60,936 nucleotides of DNA from an uncultured Porphyromonadaceae bacterium (GCA_947176605.1 CAMWRH010000008.1:1-60936), one strand, 5' to 3'. Numbered from the stretch's first letter, positions 41,712 to 51,830 are shown. Numbers and translations: made by a program. The notes: generated by a model not told the origin, from the letters alone.

Positions 41712-44204
41712 TCAGCGCAGTTCTGCACCGGTGTTTTTAGTCAGTGAATCGATGATTTTCTTCATCACTGCCTCGATCTGGCGGTCGTTGAGGGTCTTTT
41801 CCTCGTCCTGAAGTGTCATGGCCACTGCATACGACTTCTTGCCTGCCGGGAGGTTCTTCCCTTCATATACGTCGAATAGCCACACTTCGCGCAGCAGTTT
41901 GCGCTCGGCCTTACGGATAGCCTCTTCGACGCGGGCGAATGTGACGTCGGTGTCGAGGAGCAGGGCCAGGTCGCGGCGCACGGGCTGCGTCTTCGGCAGC
42001 GGGGCGTAAAGCACTTCGGTGCGCGATGCCATGCGGTAGAGTTCATCCCAGTCGAATTCGGCGTAAGCCACATCTCCTTCTATGTCAAACCGCTTGAGTT
42101 CCTTGCGGCTGATCAGGCCGAGATGGCCAAGTGCCTTGCCGGCTTTGGATTCGATATTGAGCCGCACTGAGAACAGCGCGTTATGGTCCTGGCTGTAGCG
42201 CAGTGCGCCCTGCTGTATGCCGAGGGTGCGGAAGAGATTCTCTACCACTCCCTTAAGGTCGTAGACGGTGGCTTCGGCGCGCTGGCTGTTCCAGCCCGGG
42301 AGGCGGAAGTCGCCCGTGAGCCAGAGGCCAAGATGCATTGACTCGCTGTATCCGGCCAGCGGACGGTCGGGCTTTGCCTCGGCGCGGGCCGCGTCGTAGC
42401 TGTAGACGTTGCCGAACTCATATAGACGCAGGTCGGCCGCCTTGCGGTTGACGTTGTGGCTGATTGACTCCAGGCCGCCGTAAAGCAGGGTCTGGCGCAT
42501 CAGGCTGAGATCCTGGCTGAGCGGATTCATCACTGCCACTGCCCGGCTGCGGGGGTATACCTCGTTCTCTTCATAATAAGAGAGGGCTGTAAGTGAGTTG
42601 TTGAGGATCTCCATGAATCCCTGTGCTGTCAGGGAGTCGCTTACGGTCTGCTGCAGGGCGTAGCTGAAGTCGGTGGCGCCGCGCTGCGAGAGGTTGGCGT
42701 GCATTTCGGTGCCGAACTCCACGTTGTTGTAGCCATACACGCGCAGTATCTCTTCCACCACGTCGCAGGGGCGGGTGACGTCGACCCGGTATGTAGGCAC
42801 ATGCAGGCGAAGCATGTCGGGGTTTTCGGTCTCCACGACTCCGAACTCAAGCGCTTTGAGTATGCACATCACCATCTCGCGGGGGATCTCCTTGCCGATA
42901 AGCGAATTGCAGTATGAGAGGGAGAAGTCGACCTCGGCGGGGAGTATTTCATCGGGATAGATGTCGGTAAGCGGCCCGCAGACTTCGCCGCCGGCAAGCT
43001 GCTGCACCATCACTGCGGCCAGACGTGCGGCGTAGAGGGTGACGGAGGGGTCGGTGCCGCGCTCGTAGCGGAATGAGGCGTCGGTGCTCAGGCCGTGACG
43101 GCGTGCGGTGCGGCGCACGCGTGTGGGATTGAACCATGCGCTCTCGATGAAGATATCACGCGTAGACTCGGTCACTCCGGAGTCCAGACCGCCGAACACT
43201 CCGGCCATGGCCAGGGGCTTTTCGGCATCGCATATCATCATGTCGCGGTCGGAAAGCTTGTGCTCCACGCCGTCGAGCGTCACGAAGGGTGTCCCCTCGG
43301 GGCATGTGCGCACTATGAGGCGCTCCCCTTTGACGTGGGCCAGGTCGAAGCAATGCAGGGGCTGGCCGAGGCCGAGGAGTATGAAGTTGGTGATGTCTAC
43401 TATATTATTGATGGGGCGCTGGCCGGCTGCGGTGAGCAGGTTGCGGAGCCATTCGGGCGATTCGGCCACTTTGACGCCGCGCACGGTGATGCCGGTGTAG
43501 CGGCCGCATCCGTCGGTATCCTCCACTTCTACGGTGGCGCCGCCGTCGGGGCGGTCGATGGCGAAGGCATTTTCATCGGGGATGCGCACTTCGGGCAGCA
43601 CGGCCTGCGAGTCGGCTGCATAGAGCTCTTTCCAGAGATGGGCCTTGAGGTCGCGGGCGCAGCCGTAGTGGCTTGCGGCATCCACTCGGTTGGGGGTGAG
43701 CTCTACTTCAAGACGGTAGTCGCTCTCTACTCCGAAATATGCGGCAGCCGGGGTGCCGGGAGCCACTTCCTCCTTGAGCACCATTATGCCGTCGTGGCTT
43801 TCGCCAAGTCCGATTTCATCTTCGGCACATATCATGCCGAACGATTCCACTCCGCGTATTTTTGACTTGCGTATCTGAAACTCCTTGTCGCCATCGTAGA
43901 GCGTGGTGCCTACGGTGGCCACCACTACGGTCTGGCCGGCAGCCACGTTGGGAGCGCCGCACACTATCTGTGTGGCGGCGCCGTCGCCGAGGTCGACGGT
44001 GGTGACGTGCAGATGGTCGGAATCAGGATGAGGCTCACATGTGAGCACTTTGCCTATGACGATACCGCGCAGGCCGCCGCGGATGCTCTCCACCTCCTCT
44101 ACATTGTCGCATTCAAGACCGAGAGAGGTGAACACCGCCGCAAGCTCACGGGGAGTATAGTCGAAATCAATATAGCGTTTGAGCCATTTGTATGAGATGT
44201 CCAT
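41712..44204 (-). CDS. pheT: Phenylalanyl-tRNA synthetase beta subunit
   Basis: An 830-residue subunit that with PheS charges tRNA-Phe. It starts with the standard MDISYKWLKRYIDFD; a longer frame of 48 residues upstream is spurious. Domains follow in order: tRNA-binding EMAP-like domain (about 40-150), B3/4 editing domain, B5 domain, core catalytic-like domain (FRYERGTDPS) and FDX-ACB anticodon-binding domain at the end. pheS is not in the window. Confidence 0.97.
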   Translation of the reverse strand: MDISYKWLKRYIDFDYTPRELAAVFTSLGLECDNVEEVESIRGGLRGIVIGKVLTCEPHPDSDHLHVTTVDLGDGAATQIVCGAPNVAAGQTVVVATVGTTLYDGDKEFQIRKSKIRGVESFGMICAEDEIGLGESHDGIMVLKEEVAPGTPAAAYFGVESDYRLEVELTPNRVDAASHYGCARDLKAHLWKELYAADSQAVLPEVRIPDENAFAIDRPDGGATVEVEDTDGCGRYTGITVRGVKVAESPEWLRNLLTAAGQRPINNIVDITNFILLGLGQPLHCFDLAHVKGERLIVRTCPEGTPFVTLDGVEHKLSDRDMMICDAEKPLAMAGVFGGLDSGVTESTRDIFIESAWFNPTRVRRTARRHGLSTDASFRYERGTDPSVTLYAARLAAVMVQQLAGGEVCGPLTDIYPDEILPAEVDFSLSYCNSLIGKEIPREMVMCILKALEFGVVETENPDMLRLHVPTYRVDVTRPCDVVEEILRVYGYNNVEFGTEMHANLSQRGATDFSYALQQTVSDSLTAQGFMEILNNSLTALSYYEENEVYPRSRAVAVMNPLSQDLSLMRQTLLYGGLESISHNVNRKAADLRLYEFGNVYSYDAARAEAKPDRPLAGYSESMHLGLWLTGDFRLPGWNSQRAEATVYDLKGVVENLFRTLGIQQGALRYSQDHNALFSVRLNIESKAGKALGHLGLISRKELKRFDIEGDVAYAEFDWDELYRMASRTEVLYAPLPKTQPVRRDLALLLDTDVTFARVEEAIRKAERKLLREVWLFDVYEGKNLPAGKKSYAVAMTLQDEEKTLNDRQIEAVMKKIIDSLTKNTGAELR

Positions 44205-44535
44205 AATCAATATATGAAGCTGTTGTTTGTTGTTGTGTCGGATGCCGTACCCCCTTTTCACACGCGGCGATGATGCCGGTGCCGACGGCAGGCCGGGAAG
44301 CGGGCGCACCGCCGCCACTGAGGGGCGCTGCACTCTCCCAAAATGCAAAATTAATCAATTTCCGGCGCTTTTTTGATTTCTGAACACCCTTTTTTACCCC
44401 GTCGTTACCCTTTTTTTGATTCTTTTCCCCGTTTTAGGGGGATATTGTGAAGATTTTTTGTAAATTTGTACGTGCGTTGCCGGAAGCCGCAGGCTCCCGA
44501 CACTTCAAAACATACCGATACCCCACACTACCGCA
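44205..44535. other. Divergent promoter region, pheT and psd
   Basis: A 331-nt gap without a gene. Plus-strand TAAATTTG (44461-44468) is a -7 box for psd, with no clear -33. Minus-strand TAATTTTG (44353-44346) is a -7 box for pheT, again without a good -33. The pheT-proximal half is GC-rich and without a recognised motif. Confidence 0.45.
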
Positions 44536-45201
44536 ATGAAAATCCATCACGAAGGTACGAATATACTGATAATGCTTTTCCTGGTGCTGGCAGCCCTCAA
44601 CATCCCCGTATGGTTGTTTCTGCCCCCTTGGATTATGCCGGCATCGCTTTCGGCGGTGTCGCTGCTGGTGTATTCTTTCGTGTTCAATTTCTTCCGATGC
44701 CCGAAACGCACGTTCCATGGCAATCCCGACGGGCTTGTGGTAAGTTCGGTCGACGGCAAGGTCGTGGCCATCGAAAGGGTATATGAGCCGGAGTTCCTGC
44801 AGGCTGAGGCGATTCTGCTGTCGGTGTTCATGTCGCCGCTCAACGTCCATGCAAACTGGTATCCGGCTTCAGGCGTTGTAGAGTATGTGGAGCATCATGA
44901 CGGTCGCTTCCTTTCGGCTTATCTTCCGAAAAGCAGCACCGAGAACGAACGCTCCACAATCGGAATGCGCCTCTCCAACGGGCAGCTCATCACGGTGCGC
45001 CAGATTGCCGGAGCCATGGCCCGAAGGATTGTCACCTATGCCGCCGTAGGCGACAATGCCACCATCGACGAGCATCTCGGATTCATCAAGTTCGGTTCGC
45101 GAGTCGATATCTATCTACCTCTTGACTGTGACATTCTGGTGAAAATGGGACAGATCACCCGCGGCGGCCTGACCCCTATCGCTCGCCTTGATAAGAAATG
45201 A
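44536..45201 (+). CDS. psd: Phosphatidylserine decarboxylase
   Basis: Converts phosphatidylserine to phosphatidylethanolamine at the inner membrane. The 221-residue protein is the short (type II/archaeal-like) form, with two N-terminal membrane segments. The self-cleavage site is Gly-Ser in IKFGSRVDIYLP (about residue 189); the Ser becomes the pyruvoyl cofactor. SVFMSPLNVHANWYPASG carries the active-site His. It overlaps pssA by 4 nt (ATGA). Confidence 0.94.
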   Translation: MKIHHEGTNILIMLFLVLAALNIPVWLFLPPWIMPASLSAVSLLVYSFVFNFFRCPKRTFHGNPDGLVVSSVDGKVVAIERVYEPEFLQAEAILLSVFMSPLNVHANWYPASGVVEYVEHHDGRFLSAYLPKSSTENERSTIGMRLSNGQLITVRQIAGAMARRIVTYAAVGDNATIDEHLGFIKFGSRVDIYLPLDCDILVKMGQITRGGLTPIARLDKK

Positions 45202-45911
45202 ATATATTCCGTAGAAATCTGCCCAACACGCTGACTTGCCTGAATATCCTGGCCGGTTGCGTGGCGATTGTGTTCGCATTCCATCCCCTCGACATCTCGG
45301 CATCCATGGCCGGATGGCAATGGGCTTGCATCGCGATCGCAGTGGCTGTGGCCGCCGATTTCCTCGACGGCTTCACCGCCCGGCTGCTGAAAGCCTGGTC
45401 GGCTTTGGGCAAGGAGCTCGACTCGCTCTCTGACCTCGTAAGTTTCGGCGTGGCGCCCGCCATGCTCCTTCTCAATATGCTTGCCATCAGGCCCTGGCTC
45501 CCCTCCTGGCTCCCGTGGATCGCCATGCTGATCCCTGTGGCCGGAGCTCTGCGACTGGCCAGATTCAATGTCGACACCCGACAGACTTCCTCCTTCATCG
45601 GCCTCCCGATCCCGGCCAACGCGCTTTTCTGGATCGGATATGTGGCGCTAATGTGCCATCATCCCGAATGGGAATGGCTATGGTCATCGGCCGTGATTAT
45701 CCCGACCGTGATTATTGAGGCTTGGCTTATGGTGTCGCCACTGCCGCTGTTTTCCCTAAAGTTCCACGACTATCGGTGGAGTGGCAACCAACACCGGTGG
45801 ATCCTTATCGCAGGCTCCGCGCTGGCTCTGATATTCCTCGGGCTGCAGGGGCTTATACCGATAATCTGCTTTTATCTCATCCTTTCGGCTTTTGCCGCTC
45901 CGCGTGCCTGA
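45198..45911 (+). CDS. pssA: CDP-diacylglycerol-serine O-phosphatidyltransferase
   Basis: Makes phosphatidylserine from CDP-diacylglycerol and serine; its product feeds Psd next door. The 237-residue membrane protein has the full signature DFLDGFTAR, 8 residues, GKELDSLSD, the canonical spacing that differs from the protein at 18647. About seven spans follow. Coupled to psd by ATGA. Confidence 0.94.
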   Translation: MNIFRRNLPNTLTCLNILAGCVAIVFAFHPLDISASMAGWQWACIAIAVAVAADFLDGFTARLLKAWSALGKELDSLSDLVSFGVAPAMLLLNMLAIRPWLPSWLPWIAMLIPVAGALRLARFNVDTRQTSSFIGLPIPANALFWIGYVALMCHHPEWEWLWSSAVIIPTVIIEAWLMVSPLPLFSLKFHDYRWSGNQHRWILIAGSALALIFLGLQGLIPIICFYLILSAFAAPRA

Positions 45912-45999
45912 GTCCTGACATGCGGCCATCCCCACCGGCCGATTCTCAAATACCAAGGCTCCGCCGCTTACTGTCATATCCTTAGTTCTATCATCCGTA

Positions 46000-46428
46000 A
46001 TGACCGCTATCGTTATAATTCTCGCGCTGATAGCCATATGGCTCATCTTCGCACCATATATCCGCCCATGGCTGCAACGCCGGGCCGAACAGAAACTGGC
46101 CGACTATCTGCGACGCCAGATGGGAATGCCCACCGAAAAGGAGCAGCGTAAGGCTGAAAAGGAAGCCCGACGCCAGCAAAATGCCCGATACGGCACCTGG
46201 TCAGCCCCTGACCCGCGCCGTCGCGCCGACGCGCGACGCAGACCCAATGAACCCATAATACCCCGTGAATATGCCGTTGACGTGGAATACACGGAAATAC
46301 GGGAATTCTCACAGACCATCATCCGCACCCAAGACTCGAAATCCGGCTCCCGGGTGGATTTCAAGGTCGAAAACCAGGTCAGCGATGTGGAATACACTGA
46401 AATCAAGCAATCAAATGCAACCCGCTAA
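46000..46428 (+). CDS. Small single-span membrane protein, DUF4834-like
   Basis: A 142-residue protein: one N-terminal span (TAIVIILALIAIWLIFAPY), then a very basic region (KAEKEARRQQ, PRRRADARRR) and two copies of the motif VEYTEI near the end. It resembles small DUF4834-type proteins of Bacteroidetes in layout, but I am not sure of the family. It overlaps the HAD gene by 14 nt. Confidence 0.62.
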   Translation: MTAIVIILALIAIWLIFAPYIRPWLQRRAEQKLADYLRRQMGMPTEKEQRKAEKEARRQQNARYGTWSAPDPRRRADARRRPNEPIIPREYAVDVEYTEIREFSQTIIRTQDSKSGSRVDFKVENQVSDVEYTEIKQSNATR

Positions 46429-47299
46429 AACCCTATACGTCTCCGATCTCGACGGCACCCTGCTCGACTCCTCGATACGTATCCCCGACGATGCCGCCGA
46501 CATGATCAACCGCGCCATCGACTGCGGTGCCCTCTTTACAGTAGCCACGGCCCGCACACCCGGCACGCTGGGCTCTCTGCTCAAGGACCTGCACCTCCGG
46601 CTCCCGGCAATCGTGATGACCGGCGCCACAATGTGGCTCCGCAGCTCCGACACCTACTCAAATACGCATTTCTTCCCGCAGCATACGGTAGATACACTAA
46701 GGGAAATTTACCGCAGCCACGGTCTGTCGTACTTCCTCTATACGCTGCGCGACAACAGGATTTTCGTATATCACGACGGTCCGCTCTCGGATATGGAGCG
46801 TGAGTTTATCGCCGCACGCTCGCACAGTCCCTATAAGACATTCCTTATCCCGCCGGACGGGACCAGCACATTCCCCGAACACATCGACAATGCCATGCTG
46901 CTCTTCGCCATGCAGCCTGCCGGGATGGCTCATCCCGCCTACCGGCGCCTCTGCGGCGTGCCGGGGGTGAATCCGATGTTCTATAATGATGCCAATGATC
47001 CGGAAATCGCCATGATCGAGGCCTTCCCGCAGCAGGCCTCAAAAGCACAGGCCATCCGCACTCTCGCCCGAGAATGCGGGGCGGAGAGGATTGTGGTGTT
47101 CGGCGACAATCTCAACGACCTGTCAATGTTTGCCATAGCCGATACTTCGGTGGCCGTAAGCAATGCCGTCCCCGAGGTGCTGGAGAAGGCCGATGTCGTA
47201 ATCGGGGATCACGACTCTTCGGCCGTGGCACGCTATATCCTCTCAGATTTCCTTGAATCCGCCGGCAACGGTGCGGCGGCACGCACTCTGGAGTTCTGA
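46415..47299 (+). CDS. Cof-type HAD-IIB hydrolase
   Basis: A 294-residue phosphatase with motif I DLDGTLLDSS (both Asp present), a large C2 cap and motif IV GDNLNDLSMFAIAD. Cof-family members dephosphorylate sugar phosphates, nucleotides or flavin/pyridoxal phosphates. An earlier in-frame ATG would run through the neighbouring gene; the ATG at 46415 gives the proper N-terminus. It is in the psd-pssA operon. Confidence 0.88.
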   Translation: MQPAKTLYVSDLDGTLLDSSIRIPDDAADMINRAIDCGALFTVATARTPGTLGSLLKDLHLRLPAIVMTGATMWLRSSDTYSNTHFFPQHTVDTLREIYRSHGLSYFLYTLRDNRIFVYHDGPLSDMEREFIAARSHSPYKTFLIPPDGTSTFPEHIDNAMLLFAMQPAGMAHPAYRRLCGVPGVNPMFYNDANDPEIAMIEAFPQQASKAQAIRTLARECGAERIVVFGDNLNDLSMFAIADTSVAVSNAVPEVLEKADVVIGDHDSSAVARYILSDFLESAGNGAAARTLEF

Positions 47300-47349
47300 A
47301 AAACCTTATCTCTACTCCCCCGGCTTACATCCACACATAGAGCGTAATT

Positions 47350-48576
47350 ATGGCCCGTCTGTCATTCTACGACAATCAGCGCGCAGGCAAGATAATCTTC
47401 CTGGCCATAAGCCTTTCGGCCGTAGTGGCCGTGATGCTTATATCCAATAATCTCGTCAAGGCACTCGCTCAGCAGGAGCGGGAGCGAATGAACATCTGGG
47501 CCAAGGCTACCGAACGCCTCGCCAAGGCCGATGTGGATTCCGATTTCGAATTCCTGCTTTCCATAATCGAGCAGAATAACTCGATTCCCGTGATGGTGGC
47601 CGACGATGATTTCAACATCCTCGAATTCCGTAATTTCAATCTCCCGGAGCATCAGCCCGAAGCGGGAGCCGGATTCGAGCAGCTGTCGCAGCGCAACCGT
47701 TCTTATCTCCTTAAGAGGCTTAAGGCTCAGGGGGGCGACACCCCGCTGCACCAGATGGCCCGTAAGAACCCGCATTTCATCGAGGTGGAAATCTTCGACA
47801 ATACACGCCAGTACATCTATTACGAAGATTCGATCCTGCTGCGCAGGCTGAGCCTATACCCTTACGTGCAGCTCGGCGTGATGGTAGTGCTGGTGGTGAT
47901 AATTTATGTGGCGGTGCTTTATTCCAAACGCGCCGAGCAGAACCGCGTCTGGGTCGGACTATCCAAGGAGACCGCCCATCAGCTCGGCACCCCGATCTCG
48001 TCGCTTATGGCCTGGACGCAGTATCTCGAACTGACGGGCGCCGATAAGGAAGTGACCACGGAAATCGACAAGGACGTGCGGCGCCTGTCGGTGATTGCCG
48101 ACAGATTCTCTAAAATCGGTTCTACTCCGGAGCTGAATGTGGAATACCTCAATGACGTGGTGGGCTCTTCGCTCGACTATATGAAGAACCGTATCTCCGG
48201 CAAGGTATCCATATCGATGCACCTGGATTCCGATGATCACGGAGTGCGCCTCTCCCGCCCGCTCTTCGAGTGGGTGATGGAGAACCTCACCAAGAATGCA
48301 GTAGATGCCATGGACGGCGAAGGACGCATCGATATCGTCACCGGAGCGGAAAAGAATCTGGCCTTCATCGAGATATCGGATACCGGGAAGGGGATCGCAC
48401 GAAAGAATTTCAAGACCGTATTCAATCCCGGATATACCACCAAGAAGCGTGGATGGGGACTTGGCCTGACGCTTGTGAAGCGCATCATCGAGGAGTATCA
48501 CGGCGGACGCATATTCGTGAAATGCTCCGAATTAGGGCAAGGCACCACGTTCCGCATCGAGCTGCCGATACTCTGA
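47350..48576 (+). CDS. Sensor histidine kinase
   Basis: A 408-residue membrane sensor. An N-terminal span (IIFLAISLSAVVAVMLIS), a periplasmic or membrane-close sensor of about 130 residues and a second span (VQLGVMVVLVVIIYVAVLY) precede the kinase core. The phospho-acceptor box is KETAHQLGTPISSL (His about 213), and the ATPase shows N, G1 and G2 boxes (ENLTKNAVDAM, DTGKGI, GWGLGLTLVKRI). No response regulator is adjacent, so the partner is elsewhere. The signal is unknown. Confidence 0.9.
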   Translation: MARLSFYDNQRAGKIIFLAISLSAVVAVMLISNNLVKALAQQERERMNIWAKATERLAKADVDSDFEFLLSIIEQNNSIPVMVADDDFNILEFRNFNLPEHQPEAGAGFEQLSQRNRSYLLKRLKAQGGDTPLHQMARKNPHFIEVEIFDNTRQYIYYEDSILLRRLSLYPYVQLGVMVVLVVIIYVAVLYSKRAEQNRVWVGLSKETAHQLGTPISSLMAWTQYLELTGADKEVTTEIDKDVRRLSVIADRFSKIGSTPELNVEYLNDVVGSSLDYMKNRISGKVSISMHLDSDDHGVRLSRPLFEWVMENLTKNAVDAMDGEGRIDIVTGAEKNLAFIEISDTGKGIARKNFKTVFNPGYTTKKRGWGLGLTLVKRIIEEYHGGRIFVKCSELGQGTTFRIELPIL

Positions 48577-48639
48577 GGCCATTCTCACCCCGGGGCGCCC
48601 GAAAATCAGCACTTCGGCCATCACCCATCACCCATCTTA

Positions 48640-50088
48640 TCATAACTGGCGCCGCAGTCGCGCCACGAGTATACCCGTACGGTCGCGGTATTTGGCCACC
48701 GTACGGCGCGAGACATCATAACCCCGTTTCAGCAATTCGCCACGCAGCTTCTCATCGCTCAGAGGATGCCGCTTATCCTCATGCTCCACCAATTCCCTGA
48801 TGGCGGCCTCTATCTGGCGGTTGGTAAGCACGTCGCCCTGCTGCCCTTCCGCCTCATCCCCATCTGAGCCCCCCTCTGCGGGCGCCACTTCATCGGCACC
48901 AGCTCGGCGTGCCGATGTGACGGTATCGCTGAAAAAAGCCCGTACCGGCATCACGGCTCCCCATGGAGTGGCTACATACTTGTTGTTGGTGGCCCGCGAT
49001 ATGACCGATTTGTCGTAACCCGTGGCACGCTCTATATCTTTCAGTATCATCGGACGCAGCGCATAGACATCACCCGTCTCGAAATATTCTTTCTGATGAG
49101 CCACTATGGCTGTCATGATCCCCATCATCGTCTGCTGGCGCTGACGCAGCAGCTGGAGGAATTCGGAAGCGCTCTTGTAGCGGTCGCGCACAAATTCGGT
49201 CCCCTTCCGCGGGCGCCCCCGACGCCCCTCCAACCCTCTGACAGCCTCGGCGAAGCTCTCGCCTATGGCAAGTTCCGGAATATGGTTATTGAGCGAAATA
49301 TACAGGCCGTCGTCCTCGCGCCCTACGTTATAGTCGGGCACAATCACACCCGCCGCCGTCGAGGCCGCTCCTCCGTAGGATGCCCCGGGCTTGGGATTGA
49401 GCGTAAGTATCAGTGCGTTCGCAGCCGCTATCTCATCCCGGCTCATATGCAGCGCCGAGATTATCCGGTGACTGTGGCGCATGGAGAAGGCTTCAAACTG
49501 CTCCTCAAGTATCCTTATGCTGTCATCACGCACTTTCGAGGGGGGCATACGGTATAACTGAAGCAGCAGGCACTCCCTGAGATTCTCCGCGCCCACACCG
49601 GCCGGCTCAAGCGAGCGCAGAAGCTGCAACGCTCCCTCGGCCACCTCCCTTTTCACTTCTATGCCGCGATCGGCCGCAATATCCTCAATCACCATGCCGA
49701 GCGGCCGACGCAGATAGCCGTTGCTGTCAAGATTGCCTGCCAGATAACGCGCCATCGCCATCGTGTCCTCATCTGCCGCACTCTGCGAAATCTGCTCAAG
49801 CAGCACGTCATAAAGCGACTCTCCGGTGTCGACAGGCGCAAACTCCCGTGGCGCCTCATCTCCTCCCCCGCCCGACGCCCGGCGCAGATAATATGGCGTG
49901 CGGTCGGCCTCCGACGCCTCCACGCGCCCGGAATCCTCCACAACCTCAAGTGCCGGATTGGCCTCGATCTCACGCTCCACCTCATCGTCAAGCTCGGGCG
50001 CAGTGAGTTCGAGCAGCTCCACAAAGCGGAGCTGCTGCTGAGTCATATGCATACCCAGACGGGTACCGAGTGTAAGTTCCTGAGCCAT
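48640..50088 (-). CDS. rpoN: RNA polymerase sigma-54 factor
   Basis: A 482-residue sigma-54 that needs an AAA+ activator to open promoters. The Gln-rich activator-interaction domain (MTQQQLRFVELLELTAPEL), core-binding domain and the C-terminal DNA-binding domain with the RpoN box (VSRRTVAKYR) are present. A further helix-turn-helix region lies before an acidic linker. The ATG at 50088 is chosen; an earlier in-frame start adds 15 unrelated residues. It converges on the histidine kinase gene with 63 nt between. Confidence 0.94.
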   Translation of the reverse strand: MAQELTLGTRLGMHMTQQQLRFVELLELTAPELDDEVEREIEANPALEVVEDSGRVEASEADRTPYYLRRASGGGGDEAPREFAPVDTGESLYDVLLEQISQSAADEDTMAMARYLAGNLDSNGYLRRPLGMVIEDIAADRGIEVKREVAEGALQLLRSLEPAGVGAENLRECLLLQLYRMPPSKVRDDSIRILEEQFEAFSMRHSHRIISALHMSRDEIAAANALILTLNPKPGASYGGAASTAAGVIVPDYNVGREDDGLYISLNNHIPELAIGESFAEAVRGLEGRRGRPRKGTEFVRDRYKSASEFLQLLRQRQQTMMGIMTAIVAHQKEYFETGDVYALRPMILKDIERATGYDKSVISRATNNKYVATPWGAVMPVRAFFSDTVTSARRAGADEVAPAEGGSDGDEAEGQQGDVLTNRQIEAAIRELVEHEDKRHPLSDEKLRGELLKRGYDVSRRTVAKYRDRTGILVARLRRQL

Positions 50089-50392
50089 TATTGTATATAG
50101 TTTACAGCACTGTTTCTTCCCCCTCCGCCGCAATCCCCTCCCCGGAGCTCATGCGCCCCGACGCAAGGGAATGCCGATCGCGGCAATCTCCCAATTCCTA
50201 TGCAAATATAACTCCAAAAATCGCATTCACCATCTCCACAGACGATAAAATCGACCGCCACAAAAAATATTTACCAAAATAATTGCCTATACCACAATTT
50301 ATTCTTAACTTTGCAATTCAGAGCATCACCCCTTGGCGGGAGGCGCTCATCCAATCCGAACAAGTTACTTAAAAATATCATTGTTGACACCA
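50089..50392. other. Divergent promoter region, rpoN and TPR gene
   Basis: A 304-nt gap without a gene. It contains the TPR-gene promoter (50282-50313) and, on the minus strand, TATATTTG (50210-50203) as a possible rpoN -7 box without a matching -33. Confidence 0.5.
50282..50313 (+). promoter_or_regulatory. Promoter of the YfgM-like TPR gene
   Basis: ATTG (50282-50285), 20 bp and TAACTTTG (50306-50313), about 80 nt before the start codon. Confidence 0.7.
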
Positions 50393-51073
50393 ATGGCAAC
50401 TAACGACAACAACCAGGAGCAAAACGCTATCGACAACATCAATGACAACCTTACCCGTGCCACCCAACATGTGGCCAACAATAAAAAGGTCATCTACTGG
50501 TGTATCGCATTGATTGTAATCTTTGCCGCCGGCGGCGCCGCCTGGTACTGGGGATACCTCCAACCCTCCTACAAGAACTCCCAGAACGCCTACTTCCAGG
50601 TAGAGACAAAAGCCAACGGCAACGACTCCATCGCAGCCGTGGAATATGCCAAAGTAGCCGACAAGTATTCCGGTTCTGACGCCGGCAACCTCGCAGCCCT
50701 CCAGGCTGCCGAAGCATTCTACCGTCAGGGCAAGTACGAGCAGGCTGCAAAATACCTCAAAAGCTTCAGCACTAAAGACGATGTAATGCAGGCTCAGGCC
50801 GATGTACTCCTCGGCGACTCCTACGTCAACATCAAGAAATACGATGATGCCCTCTCTGCCTACGACAAAGCCCTCCGCCTTGCCTCCGGCAACCAGCAGA
50901 TCGCTCCCGCCGTACTCTGGAAGAAAGCCAACATCTACGATGCCCAGAAGAAATATCAGGATGCCCTCAACTGCTACAAGCAGATCAAGGACTCCTACCC
51001 CACCTTCAGCTTCGGCAACGGCATCACCATCGATGCCTACATCGCCCGCGAAGAAGCACGCCTCGCAAAGTAA
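50393..51073 (+). CDS. YfgM-like tetratricopeptide membrane protein
   Basis: A 226-residue protein with a polar N-terminus, one span (VIYWCIALIVIFAAGGAAWYWGY) and three to four TPR units on the far side (AFYRQGKYEQAAKYL, YVNIKKYDDALSAYDKAL, YDAQKKYQDALNCYKQI). The layout matches YfgM, a helper of periplasmic chaperones near the Sec translocon. The ATG at 50393 is used; an upstream in-frame ATG lies in the leader. Confidence 0.82.
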   Translation: MATNDNNQEQNAIDNINDNLTRATQHVANNKKVIYWCIALIVIFAAGGAAWYWGYLQPSYKNSQNAYFQVETKANGNDSIAAVEYAKVADKYSGSDAGNLAALQAAEAFYRQGKYEQAAKYLKSFSTKDDVMQAQADVLLGDSYVNIKKYDDALSAYDKALRLASGNQQIAPAVLWKKANIYDAQKKYQDALNCYKQIKDSYPTFSFGNGITIDAYIAREEARLAK

Positions 51074-51146
51074 GTGCCTCTGCACGACACCCCTCTGTAT
51101 TAGAATCCTATCCATAAAATAATAAAACACTTTGCTTATTTTATGA

Positions 51147-51178
51147 AAAGGCCTGTGGTTTTCGAGCCACAGGCCTTT
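51147..51178 (+). terminator. Terminator of the TPR gene
   Basis: AAAGGCCTGTGG (51147-51158) pairs with CCACAGGCCTTT (51167-51178), followed by CCTTTT. Confidence 0.82.
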
Positions 51179-51284
51179 CCTTTTCCCCGACACCCACCGA
51201 ACCCATCCCCCCTCTCAGCCGTATATATTACTGCAGGTACAGCAGGATAGATTCCACCCTACCCATCCTTAACCACACACCCCT

Positions 51285-51674
51285 ATGAGCATATGGATAA
51301 GAATAGCATTAGTAGCAATAGCCGGAGGCATAGGAGCCGCCGCCCGCTACCTTATTGAATTACTCCTGAAAAGCACTCCTCTCGGATTCGCCACATGGGT
51401 AATCAATTCCGTAGGATGCCTGCTGATAGGCATATTCAGCGGGTGGCTGGCCAATACCGACTGCGGATGGAGCGAACAGACACGCACCGCATTCACACTC
51501 CTTTCAATGACAGGATTCTGCGGAGGATTCTCTACCTTTTCAAGCTTTACACTCGACAGCGTGAAATACTACGAGGCCGGGCAATTCCTTACATGGCTGA
51601 TTTTCGGCGGCATGACCATCTTCGTCGGCCTTTTCGGCTGCGCCCTCGGATACTATATAGGAAAACATCTCTGA
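51285..51674 (+). CDS. crcB: Fluoride-exporting channel CrcB/Fluc
   Basis: A 129-residue dual-topology channel with four spans that expels fluoride. Conserved elements are GGIGAAARYLIE, NSVGCLLIGIFSG (the pore Asn) and TGFCGGFSTFSSF (the phenylalanine box). A single gene implies a homodimer. No fluoride riboswitch is seen in the 106 nt after the previous terminator. Confidence 0.93.
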   Translation: MSIWIRIALVAIAGGIGAAARYLIELLLKSTPLGFATWVINSVGCLLIGIFSGWLANTDCGWSEQTRTAFTLLSMTGFCGGFSTFSSFTLDSVKYYEAGQFLTWLIFGGMTIFVGLFGCALGYYIGKHL

Positions 51675-51686
51675 TACCCTTCCTCT

Positions 51687-51772
51687 CCCTATCCCCTCAT
51701 ATTCTCCCTATCCCCTCATATTCTCCCTATCCCCTCACATTCTCCCTACCCCCTCACATTCTCCCTATCCCC
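51687..51772. repeat. 19-bp tandem repeat, 4.5 copies
   Basis: The unit CCCTATCCCCTCATATTCT is repeated at 51687, 51706, 51725 and 51744 (with one or two changes in copies 3 and 4) and a partial copy ends at 51772. It begins 13 nt after the crcB stop. Confidence 0.9.
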
Positions 51773-51830
51773 TTTCCTCCTGCACCCGTTTTCATTCCCA
51801 ATCCCGCCACTCCTGCCACGTTCCCAATCC

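Noticed and set aside
51180..51284. Possible fluoride riboswitch ahead of crcB
   Set aside because: The conserved core pattern of the crcB motif was looked for and not found in the short leader.
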